Virus record (IMG/VR): IMGVR_UViG_3300035698_024864
Location: 1 to 34,148 of that record
Source: a virus
Reading direction: 5' to 3' (one strand)
DNA: 34,148 nt
Shown: positions 6,907 to 12,918 of the stretch, piece after piece
How positions within the stretch are numbered: the stretch's first letter is position 1
Layout of the letters: every line of letters starts with the position of its first letter
Notes under the pieces: generated by a model
Seen by the model: only the letters and a program-made list of their open reading frames with translations
Told to the model about the DNA's origin: nothing
Database searches by the model: none
Made by a program: the position numbers and the translations under genes

Positions 6907-7799
6907 TCACACCTCTTTACTAAATCAGACCAACACTTGTTTGCTGAGAACTTTTTTCTAACGAGGTTGAGGGAATTTTGTGCAATTTTTTCTCTTGCAC
7001 TTTTATCTTCAAGGTACTCTTTAATTGTCGGAACAAGGTCTTCAACTGATTCAAGTGGAACAAAATGTTCGTAAGGAATCATGTCATCATGATGAGTCAA
7101 TGGCTCTGAGATAATGAAACCTCCACAAGCCATGATGTTTTGCATTCTATGTTGAAGCTGTGGGTACTCGTCAATGTGTAGATTCAAATTGATTTTGATT
7201 TGGTTAATAACTTCAACGAGTTTAGAACCAACTAACCCATGTGCAACATGTAAAAAATTCATTTTGTGTTCAACAGGCATGAGGTACTGAGTTCTTCGAG
7301 GAGTAAACATATCCATGTTTCTCTCTCGAAAATCAGTTGATCTTCCAATGAATCCAACATCCCATTCTTTTTCAAGTGCTTGAGGCCTGAATGTATTGAG
7401 GTCAACAGGTAATTGAAATTCTCCATCAACCTTGTAGCCTTTACTCTTCAAGTAATCAATGTGAGTCTTATCATAATGGAAATGATAATCAAACCTGTTC
7501 TTCCCTTGTTTCATACAGAAAGGAACTTCTGCTCTTTCAATAGGCTCTGTAGAAATCCATACCTTTTTACCGCTTAACTGATTTAGGATTTCATCTCTGT
7601 AAAATTCTCCTCTTAGGAAGAACCAGTAATCAAATTCATCTTTGTATTCTAACAGAGGATAAGCAAAATTCTCCTCAATTTTTTTGTTGGCACTAAAATC
7701 ACCAGCTAGGTCAAACTTAGTAACTTCATGATTAAACATCCCTTGAGGAATTGCACAATCATAGTAGTGCATTTGCCCTACTATTGCTATTTTACTCAT
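6903..7799 (-). CDS. CgeB-like glycosyltransferase
   Basis: A 298-residue protein resembling the CgeB/Glyco_trans_1_2 family (GT-B type). The N-terminal half is degenerate (IAIVGQMHYYDCAIPQGMF). The C-terminal half has KEWDVGFIGRSTDFRER at about 145-160, then INQIKINLNLHIDEYPQLQ and HRMQNIMACGGFIISE at 217-232. The family pattern is KI.LN......R.FE..ACG.F.L.E. It ends with a short helical region (KEYLEDKSAREKIAQN) also usual for the family. It starts at ATG behind AAGGTAATTG and belongs to the surface-sugar cluster. Confidence 0.8.
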   Translation of the reverse strand: MSKIAIVGQMHYYDCAIPQGMFNHEVTKFDLAGDFSANKKIEENFAYPLLEYKDEFDYWFFLRGEFYRDEILNQLSGKKVWISTEPIERAEVPFCMKQGKNRFDYHFHYDKTHIDYLKSKGYKVDGEFQLPVDLNTFRPQALEKEWDVGFIGRSTDFRERNMDMFTPRRTQYLMPVEHKMNFLHVAHGLVGSKLVEVINQIKINLNLHIDEYPQLQHRMQNIMACGGFIISEPLTHHDDMIPYEHFVPLESVEDLVPTIKEYLEDKSAREKIAQNSLNLVRKKFSANKCWSDLVKRCE

Positions 7800-7809
7800 G
7801 TCAATTACC

Positions 7810-7959
7810 TTATTCTAATCCCATTTCATGTTCTTTCAGGTCAAGCATTCTTTCGTTCTGCATGATTAGTACTGCTAGTGGAGCAAGAACTATAGTGAAA
7901 ATGCATAACAATGCAATGAGTTGCATTGTTACTTTGTTGAATGAACTTCTTTTTTTCAC
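7810..7959 (-). CDS. Small single-span membrane protein
   Basis: A 49-residue ORF that starts at a GTG overlapping the TGA of the TRAM gene (GTGA) and ends just before the CgeB-like gene. It has a basic N-terminus (MKKRSSFNK), one hydrophobic span at about 11-33 (TMQLIALLCIFTIVLAPLAV, then LIM), and a charged C-terminal tail NERMLDLKEHEMGLE. The positive-inside rule puts the N-terminus in the cytoplasm. It could be an unrelated small holin-like or signal-anchor protein. The direct coupling to a TRAM RNA-binding gene is notable but its meaning is unknown. Confidence 0.6.
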   Translation of the reverse strand: MKKRSSFNKVTMQLIALLCIFTIVLAPLAVLIMQNERMLDLKEHEMGLE

Positions 7960-8150
7960 TCTACCACTTCTCCAAAGCTTACTGTTCCTCGGACAGCAGT
8001 AATTTTCACTGCTACACTATCTCCTTTTTGTACTCCAGGAACTATGATAACATAGCCTTCTACTCTAGCAATGCCATCTCCTTTATCCCCAATGCCTTCG
8101 ATCACGACATCATAGGTTTCTCCTTCTACAACTGGTATGTTTTCTTTCAT
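7956..8150 (-). CDS. Free-standing TRAM domain protein
   Basis: The whole 64-residue protein is one TRAM domain (RNA-binding beta barrel of the OB type). It contains VVEGETYDVVIEGIGDKGDG at about 7-26, IARVEGYVIIVPGVQKGDSV at 27-46 and VAVKITAVRGTVSFGEVVE at the end. The GxGxxGDGIA and FVPGxxxGDxVxVxI pattern is that of TrmA/RumA-type TRAM modules. Stand-alone TRAM proteins of this size are a known archaeal family (some act as cold-responsive RNA chaperones in methanogens); in bacteria the domain is usually part of a larger RNA-modifying enzyme. It overlaps the RmlC-like gene by ATGA. It probably binds viral or host RNA; it also supports an archaeal host. Confidence 0.9.
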   Translation of the reverse strand: MKENIPVVEGETYDVVIEGIGDKGDGIARVEGYVIIVPGVQKGDSVAVKITAVRGTVSFGEVVE

Positions 8151-8773
8151 TTTTTAGTCATCTCCCATACTTCTTTCCCAAGAACAAATGGAGAAATTCT
8201 TGTTTCATCAGGTTTCTCCTGATTGTACTCTCTATTTGCTGTTGAAATCATAATTGTGTCATCTTCTAAGCTCTTCCATCCATGATACCATCCAGCAGGT
8301 ACTATCAAACACTGAGGTTTTCTATCAGTTAAGATGAATGTTTGTCCTTTCATGAAGCTTAAAGAATCAACTTCCTTTCCTCCAGGATAATTTAATTTCC
8401 CTTTAGCTATAGCTTCAAGAGTTCCATCAGTTTGTTCTCTAGTAGCTAAATCCATTGCTTCTTTAGGAAATAGGATAAACTTTGCCGATCCTTTCACGAT
8501 GTGAAAGTAATCCCATAGTTCTTCATGAGCGTGGAAAGCTCTGATTGTATTTCGAACAGGATCCCCCACCACGTAAACCTGTCCGAACTTATCCAGATAT
8601 TCATCCGAGCCATGGATGATTTCATAGAGGTAGCCACGATCATCAACGTTTTGGATAAGATCAATTACTCTTGGATCTTCTTTTAATTTTTGTTCAGGAA
8701 CAATAATTTTATCCTTTTCATCTACTTGTTTTTGTTTCTCTTCTGCTTCTGTTGGATCGTTTTGCATTGCCAT
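8147..8773 (-). CDS. rmlC: RmlC-like dTDP-4-dehydrorhamnose 3,5-epimerase (cupin)
   Basis: A 208-residue cupin-fold epimerase of the RmlC family. After about 35 polar residues comes VDDRGYLYEI (43-52), FGQVYVVGDPVRNTIRAF (63-80) and HAHEELWDYFHIVKGSAKFI, with H81/H83 where RmlC has its active-site histidine. PAGWYHGWKSLEDDT at 159-173 is the usual PxGxxHG barrel strand. In the standard pathway RmlC converts dTDP-4-keto-6-deoxyglucose to the 4-keto-rhamnose form. Because the middle of the protein differs from bacterial RmlC (FPKEAMDLATREQTDG), a related 3- or 5-epimerase or ketoisomerase is possible. A GGAGGAG site precedes ATG. RmlD lies one gene upstream. Confidence 0.78.
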   Translation of the reverse strand: MAMQNDPTEAEEKQKQVDEKDKIIVPEQKLKEDPRVIDLIQNVDDRGYLYEIIHGSDEYLDKFGQVYVVGDPVRNTIRAFHAHEELWDYFHIVKGSAKFILFPKEAMDLATREQTDGTLEAIAKGKLNYPGGKEVDSLSFMKGQTFILTDRKPQCLIVPAGWYHGWKSLEDDTIMISTANREYNQEKPDETRISPFVLGKEVWEMTKK

Positions 8774-9103
8774 TTATTTCTCCTCCGGTACTTTAGGAGG
8801 ATCTGTTGCTTTTACTGTTTCTCCTTCAATTATTTTGTATGCTTGACCAACAATAAGAGGACCAAAAGCTTTCCCTATTACTTCTTTTATTGTTTTGACA
8901 TCTTCAACTCTCAAGTCTAATTCATTTGATGAATTAAGTTTGATTGCTATATCATATCTTCTTGCTTTCTCATCTCCTTCGAGAGCTTCTTCTCCTTTAT
9001 AAGCACCCATCAAAGCATTTTGACAAACTGTTTTCAGGTTGATCCCTTCTTTTATTTTCGATCCATCTAAGTTAGTTAATTTTTTTGAAAAATCTATTTT
9101 CAT
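8774..9103 (-). CDS. Conserved-type phage protein of unknown function
   Basis: A 109-residue protein with the layout MKIDFSKKLTNLDGSKIKEG, then NLKTVCQNALMGAYKGEE, KARRYDIAIKLNS, DLRVEDVKTIKEVIGKAFGP and LIVGQAYKIIEGE. I recognise the pattern (L.G..I.....TL..V..NALM....G.EK.RRY.LA.KI.....DL..ED..LIK..IGK.F.PL.VGQAY..L) as one widespread among tailed phages without a known role. It starts at ATG behind GAGGTGAT and sits between RmlD and RmlC genes. It might be a structural or host-interaction protein; nothing links it to sugar synthesis except position. Confidence 0.6.
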   Translation of the reverse strand: MKIDFSKKLTNLDGSKIKEGINLKTVCQNALMGAYKGEEALEGDEKARRYDIAIKLNSSNELDLRVEDVKTIKEVIGKAFGPLIVGQAYKIIEGETVKATDPPKVPEEK

Positions 9104-9981
9104 TTAATCACCTCAAGATTATACTCTCCTAATTGATATTTTTTCTTATCAATTAAGTACTCATCAACAGCATCTTTCCAATCGACTTGTTCAACATCTA
9201 CTCTGTTTGATAAGATTGAAGACTTAGGTCTCAATGCTTTTGCTCCTGATTCTTTTGTAGATTGAGAAGCTACTTTAACATCGAGTCCTGATTTAGTAAT
9301 TGCGTACTGAGCTAACTCTTGCCATGTGCAAAAGCCTTTATTAGTCAAATGAATTACTCCAGCTATATGTGAATCAACACACTTCAATAACCACTGAGCT
9401 AAATGCTTTGTGTAAGTAGGAGAAAACTGTTGGTCATTCACTACTTTCAATGGAGTTCCTTCGCTTGCTAGTTTAATCATCAAGTCAATGAAGTTATGTT
9501 TCTTTGCTGAAGGTCCAGCTACTCCAAACAATGCTGATGTTCTACAGATAATGAATTGATCTGGATCCATTGCTTGGTTAATCAATTGTTCTCCAAGTGC
9601 TTTTGATGCACCATAAACATTTATTGGACAAACAGGAGAATCCTCTGCATAAATGTGGCTTCCATATCCACCAAACACATAGTCTGTTGAGATGTGGATT
9701 AGCTTTATTCTTTTCATCGCACAGATTTTAGCAAGGTTCTCTACTCCTTTTGCATTTACTCTGAATGCCATGCTTGCTTCTTCTTCAGCTACATCAGTGT
9801 TATGATAAGCAGCAGTGTTGATGATTAGTTGAGGATTCACTTCATCAATTTGAATCTTACATTGTCTGTGGTTTGTAAGATCGAAAGCATCTTTGTTGAA
9901 AGAAGTTACTTTGTGATCTTTGAAAGCAAGCCTCAAGTCATAAGCTAATTGTCCTTTACTACCAGTAATTAGAATTCTCAT
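9100..9981 (-). CDS. rmlD: dTDP-4-dehydrorhamnose reductase (RmlD)
   Basis: A 293-residue reductase/SDR of the RmlD family, started at the ATG at 9981, which overlaps the TAA of the upstream epimerase (TAATG). The long frame to 10044 only extends back into that gene. GSKGQL at 7-12 is the RmlD-specific Rossmann loop, then LIINTAAYHNTDVAEEE, HISTDYVFGG (STDYVF at 98-103) and NVYGASKALGEQ (catalytic Y123, K127), and later QQFSPTYTKHLAQWL, the substrate-binding pattern of RmlD (Q.G.PT...DLA). It reduces dTDP-4-keto-L-rhamnose to dTDP-L-rhamnose using NAD(P)H. The C-terminal part (RPKSSILSNRVDVEQ) is also family-typical. Confidence 0.88.
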   Translation of the reverse strand: MRILITGSKGQLAYDLRLAFKDHKVTSFNKDAFDLTNHRQCKIQIDEVNPQLIINTAAYHNTDVAEEEASMAFRVNAKGVENLAKICAMKRIKLIHISTDYVFGGYGSHIYAEDSPVCPINVYGASKALGEQLINQAMDPDQFIICRTSALFGVAGPSAKKHNFIDLMIKLASEGTPLKVVNDQQFSPTYTKHLAQWLLKCVDSHIAGVIHLTNKGFCTWQELAQYAITKSGLDVKVASQSTKESGAKALRPKSSILSNRVDVEQVDWKDAVDEYLIDKKKYQLGEYNLEVIK

Positions 9982-11012
9982 TAGAAAACCTTCCCATTGT
10001 AACCATCTACAACTGTTTTGAATTTCAACAACAACTTCATCCAATTAATATTGTAGTAGATTGGGTTATCAAAATCTGTTTTGTTGTTTCCAATTATTTT
10101 ATCAACTATGTAACCAACACTTTCAAGTATGTTGTACTGTGGTTCTAATTTCAATAGTTTTTTCATCTTTGAATTATCTACTCTGTAATTTCTAACTGCT
10201 TTGTTTGTGTACTGAGGATTCAAGCTACACTCAATTCCTTTCTCACTCAAAGCTTTTTGTATTTGGATTGCTACTTCACTTATTCTGTAATTCTCTTTTG
10301 AAACATTAATTACTTCAAAATTATTTTTAAGAGGAATCATAATTGCTCTTACGTATGCATCAGCAGCATCCCTGACATCTATCAAAGGTCTCCAGATTTC
10401 TCCACCATTATGAAGATCAAGTTTGCCTGTTGTCATTGCTGATTTAACAAATGTATTGACAACAAGATCATACCTCATCCTTGGAGAGTACCCATAAACA
10501 GTTCCTTTTCTCAAGCAAATTACTTCAAAATTTTCATCTGAAAGGATTTCTAAATCTTCTTCTGCTTTGTACTTAGAAGAAGCATAGTAAGATTTTGGAT
10601 TGACTGGTGATTCTTCAGTTGCTTCTGTATCTTTTAGTTCTGAGTCTCCGAAATCATAAACTGAACAGGTTGATGCGAACACATATCTTTTTACTCCGGC
10701 TTCTTTAGCCATGTGCGCTAGCTCAACAGGTGATTTGTAATTTAGTTGTTCATTAGCTTCTGGATTAAAATTAGCCATTGGATCATTTGATAGGCCTGAT
10801 AAAAATATTACTGCTTCAAATCCTTTGAAGTCTTTTACTTCAAGGAGCCTCATGTCGCTTTCAATCAAAGTTATTTTATCTAGCAATCCATCAAGAGAAT
10901 CTAAACCAAAGTAACCTCGGTCACATACTGTTACTTGATGTCCTTCTGCTACTAATTGTCTTGTGAGAACAGAACCAACGTACCCTGCTCCACCAATTAC
11001 TATAACCTTCAT
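9981..11012 (-). CDS. NAD-dependent nucleotide-sugar epimerase (extended SDR)
   Basis: A 343-residue extended SDR. GGAGYVGS at 7-14 binds the cofactor. VIFLSGLSNDP at about 69-78, ASTCSVYDFGDSE at 113-125 and YASSK (Y143, K147) give the Ser-Tyr-Lys active site, then CLRKGTVYGYSPRMRYDLVV, and EIWRPLIDVRDAADAY at about 205-220. This resembles UDP-glucose 4-epimerase-like enzymes of surface-polysaccharide clusters. RmlB would need TDEVYG in place of STCSVYDFG, so it is not dTDP-glucose 4,6-dehydratase. The C-terminal 60 residues (SVGYIVDKIIGNNKTDFDNP) are typical of this subgroup. It starts at ATG behind GGAGG and its stop overlaps the RmlD start. Confidence 0.82.
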   Translation of the reverse strand: MKVIVIGGAGYVGSVLTRQLVAEGHQVTVCDRGYFGLDSLDGLLDKITLIESDMRLLEVKDFKGFEAVIFLSGLSNDPMANFNPEANEQLNYKSPVELAHMAKEAGVKRYVFASTCSVYDFGDSELKDTEATEESPVNPKSYYASSKYKAEEDLEILSDENFEVICLRKGTVYGYSPRMRYDLVVNTFVKSAMTTGKLDLHNGGEIWRPLIDVRDAADAYVRAIMIPLKNNFEVINVSKENYRISEVAIQIQKALSEKGIECSLNPQYTNKAVRNYRVDNSKMKKLLKLEPQYNILESVGYIVDKIIGNNKTDFDNPIYYNINWMKLLLKFKTVVDGYNGKVF

Positions 11013-11254
11013 TTTAATCCAGCCTCCTTAAAGTGTAATCTTATTCTTGTCAATGGAATTCTTTCTTTCTCTACAAGTATTTGAGTGAGGCGAGCCACCA
11101 CATCCTTTGGTTCATCCATCTTAGCAAGGATCTTTGGTTTGTTTTTCAAATAGTAATCTCTACTGTACTTGGATATTTTCTCTTTATCTAAAGAGGAATG
11201 ACTCGACTCGTTAGCAGCTTCATTTTTGTTCTGCTTTTGATTCTGGTTTTTCAT
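11009..11254 (-). CDS. Small basic helical hypothetical protein
   Basis: An 81-residue protein that overlaps the upstream gene by 35 bases and the epimerase start by ATGA. Its first 30 residues are low-complexity and polar (MKNQNQKQNKNEAANESSHS). The rest is basic and helical (KEKISKYSRDYYLKNKPKIL, then VVARLTQILVEKERIPLTRIRLHF). It has some resemblance to a small DNA-binding or scaffold protein but no recognisable motif. Confidence that it is translated comes from the tight overlaps and the open frame. Confidence 0.45.
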   Translation of the reverse strand: MKNQNQKQNKNEAANESSHSSLDKEKISKYSRDYYLKNKPKILAKMDEPKDVVARLTQILVEKERIPLTRIRLHFKEAGLK

Positions 11255-11510
11255 TTTTTGGTTTCACAGTGTCCCTTGGGTCTTCCTTGGTTATTCCTTT
11301 TTCATACAAGGATAGATCAACTATTCGTCTCGTTAATGCAATTAGTTTTTCTACTGACATAGCTCCTTCTTGAACTCCATAAGTATCAAACATTACTTTG
11401 TTAATTTCTTTTCCTACTTTGTCTTGTAGCTCTCTAAACCCACCTACTTCTTTTTTCAAGACTATCATTTTATCTTCTGCTTCTTGCAGAGTTAATTTTT
11501 TATCAGTCAA
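11220..11510 (-). CDS. Hypothetical protein, TTG start
   Basis: I start this at TTG 11510, seven bases behind a GGAGGT ribosome binding site. The longer frame to 11525 begins inside that site. The 96 residues are mostly helix: MTDKKLTLQEAEDKMIVLKK (coiled), EVGGFRELQDKVGKEIN, SVEKLIALTRRIVDLSLYEK, and a low-complexity KPKNEKPESKAEQK tail. It is the first gene after the hairpin that closes the replication block and so heads the accessory transcript. Function unknown. Confidence 0.6.
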   Translation of the reverse strand: MTDKKLTLQEAEDKMIVLKKEVGGFRELQDKVGKEINKVMFDTYGVQEGAMSVEKLIALTRRIVDLSLYEKGITKEDPRDTVKPKNEKPESKAEQK

Positions 11511-11553
11511 AATAATTACCTCCAAGTAATTGAAATACTTATGAACCTATCTC

Positions 11554-11561
11554 CTTTTAAA
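11554..11561 (-). promoter_or_regulatory. Possible TATA box of the accessory operon
   Basis: On the minus strand TTTAAAAG lies in an AT-rich leader about 45 bases before the TTG start at 11510 and just after the hairpin at 11585-11603. Spacing fits an archaeal TATA box with a transcript start about 25 bases downstream. The match to the archaeal consensus is weak and no BRE element is clear. Confidence 0.3.
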
Positions 11562-11584
11562 CTGCTCGTTATAGAGGAAGAAAA

Positions 11585-11603
11585 GGAGGGAGATTACTCC
11601 CCC
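11585..11603 (-). terminator. Terminator-like hairpin after the replication block
   Basis: On the minus strand GGGAG pairs with CTCCC around a TAAT loop, and the loop contains the TAA stop of the preceding gene. Pyrimidine-rich DNA (TCCTTTTCTTCC) follows. It separates the replication genes from the accessory operon, which fits a transcription terminator. Confidence 0.55.
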
Positions 11604-12124
11604 AAGAATGCCTTCACTATATTTTTATTGTAGTTCTTGTTTTGGAATGTTGTCACTATTGTTTGTATTTGAACTTTCTTTCCGATAACAATAGTCCTTA
11701 GATCATCCAAAGCTTTTCCGAATTCATATGAATTATGTGCTAGAGCATCAAGAACTCCTAATGCTGATTTAGGGCCAAGCCACATTGCACCATCTTCTGT
11801 GTAGATTCTTCCACCTGAGAAGTTTTCATAACTTTGTTTTCCATCAACCTCGTACTCTAAGGTTAGGTAGAATGGTGTGAACTCTTGTCCTTTCTTATCC
11901 ATTTTCTTTTCTTTAACTTTCTTGAATTGTGCATCTTTAATCAATGCTGTTGTGAGTTTCTCAAACAATGGTTTTCCACCAGCGTCTGGTTCTCTCTTTG
12001 TTTCTTCAGCCGACATTGGCACAGATTTATTTTCCTCGTCTTCTTTATTCGCAGGATCCTTTTGATTTGGTAGGTCATCCTGAACTTCTGCGGGCTTGGG
12101 AGCCTCTTGGTTTTCTTTAGCCAT
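11594..12124 (-). CDS. Possible single-stranded DNA-binding protein
   Basis: A 176-residue protein with an acidic, disordered first 50 residues (PAEVQDDLPNQKDPANKEDE) and a compact C-terminal domain. FYLTLEYEVDGKQSYENF, then WLGPKSALGVLDALAHNS, FGKALDDLRTIVIGKKVQIQ and TIVTTFQNKNYNKNIVKAFL resemble OB-fold phage proteins with a GKK strand followed by a ...YN.I..F strand. In single-strand binding proteins the acidic tail is usually C-terminal; here it is N-terminal. The position at the end of the MCM-like helicase operon also fits a replication role. This is inference; no family is certain. Its stop codon sits in a terminator-like hairpin. Confidence 0.5.
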   Translation of the reverse strand: MAKENQEAPKPAEVQDDLPNQKDPANKEDEENKSVPMSAEETKREPDAGGKPLFEKLTTALIKDAQFKKVKEKKMDKKGQEFTPFYLTLEYEVDGKQSYENFSGGRIYTEDGAMWLGPKSALGVLDALAHNSYEFGKALDDLRTIVIGKKVQIQTIVTTFQNKNYNKNIVKAFLGE

Positions 12125-12413
12125 TTGTATCAGTCCTGTTATTCGTTTCTTTTGTAACGAGATAACTGTTAATCAAGGATTCATCTATTGTTGGAATATA
12201 TTCAGATTCTTTTTTACATCCTTGGCACCTTCTGTGCAGTAATTCTGAGAGCTTTTCACATTGTGGTGTTCGATACACTCCTCTTGTTGTTTCCCCTGTT
12301 CCTTCAATCCATTTTTCGTAATGTACTTCACTGAAAGATTCTTCTTTTAATTGTGTCCTTGTAATTATAAAATCACAATGTGGACACTTAAAGTATAATT
12401 CCTTTTCTTGCAT
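12117..12413 (-). CDS. Zinc-finger hypothetical protein
   Basis: A 98-residue protein with a zinc ribbon-like pair: FKCPHCDF at residues 9-15 and RRCQGCKKES at about 62-71, with an extra C52 in RTPQCEKL. Between the pairs are acidic and aromatic residues (EVHYEKWIEGTGETTRG). CxxC...CxxC ribbons in such operons are often nucleic-acid or transcription-factor-like. It overlaps the downstream gene by 8 bases and follows a GGGGGAG ribosome binding site. The exact partner is unknown. Confidence 0.6.
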   Translation of the reverse strand: MQEKELYFKCPHCDFIITRTQLKEESFSEVHYEKWIEGTGETTRGVYRTPQCEKLSELLHRRCQGCKKESEYIPTIDESLINSYLVTKETNNRTDTNG

Positions 12414-12918
12414 ATTTTCTCCCCCACAGACAGTTGATACAGTTTACATATATTGGTGTCTCTATTCCTGCTGATAATTCTCTTATTTGATGGCACTTCA
12501 TTTTCAGGTTCTGCTCTACTCTTTCTTCAAAATAAGCTACTGCATTAGGGTGTCCCTTCCTTATTAAAAAAGGTAAGAGATTGCAGACCTGTAGTACAAA
12601 TGCATTCTGGCTATTCTTTTTCTTTAACTTATACAAGTCAGCAGTCAATGCAAACAACCCCATTGACTTTATCTCATCATAAAAACAAATATAAGAACAG
12701 ACTGAAACAAGAGATTCATTCTCAGGAAATCCAATAGCTCTCAGTCTTTTCAAAGTAAAAGAAACACTACTATTTTTATTTGAATGAATGTACTTTAATT
12801 CTTTTTTGATTAAAACAAACCAAGAACCAAATCTATTGTATACTGGAGTACCTCTAAGAGTGAGCATGTGATTCTCATAAAGAATTCTATTCTTCTGCTT
12901 CTCTGTTAAATTCAACAA
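12388..12918 (-). CDS. Hypothetical protein in the replication operon
   Basis: A 176-residue protein with a TTG start behind GGAGGCTGAGG, overlapping the end of the helicase gene by 32 bases. The N-terminal third is basic and helical. A leucine-rich central part (YDEIKSMGLFALTADLYKLK, VLQVCNLLPFLIRKGHPNAV) is followed by YVNCINCLWGRKY near the end, where CINC may bind a metal together with other cysteines (KCHQI). I do not recognise it. Position suggests a replication accessory, for example a loader or primase partner, but there is no motif for either. Confidence 0.55.
   Translation of the reverse strand: MLNLTEKQKNRILYENHMLTLRGTPVYNRFGSWFVLIKKELKYIHSNKNSSVSFTLKRLRAIGFPENESLVSVCSYICFYDEIKSMGLFALTADLYKLKKKNSQNAFVLQVCNLLPFLIRKGHPNAVAYFEERVEQNLKMKCHQIRELSAGIETPIYVNCINCLWGRKYARKGIIL

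Noticed and set aside
9981-11012. The upstream SDR as dTDP-glucose 4,6-dehydratase (RmlB)
   Set aside because: The TDEVYG motif of dehydratases is replaced by STCSVYDFG, so an epimerase-type activity is more likely.
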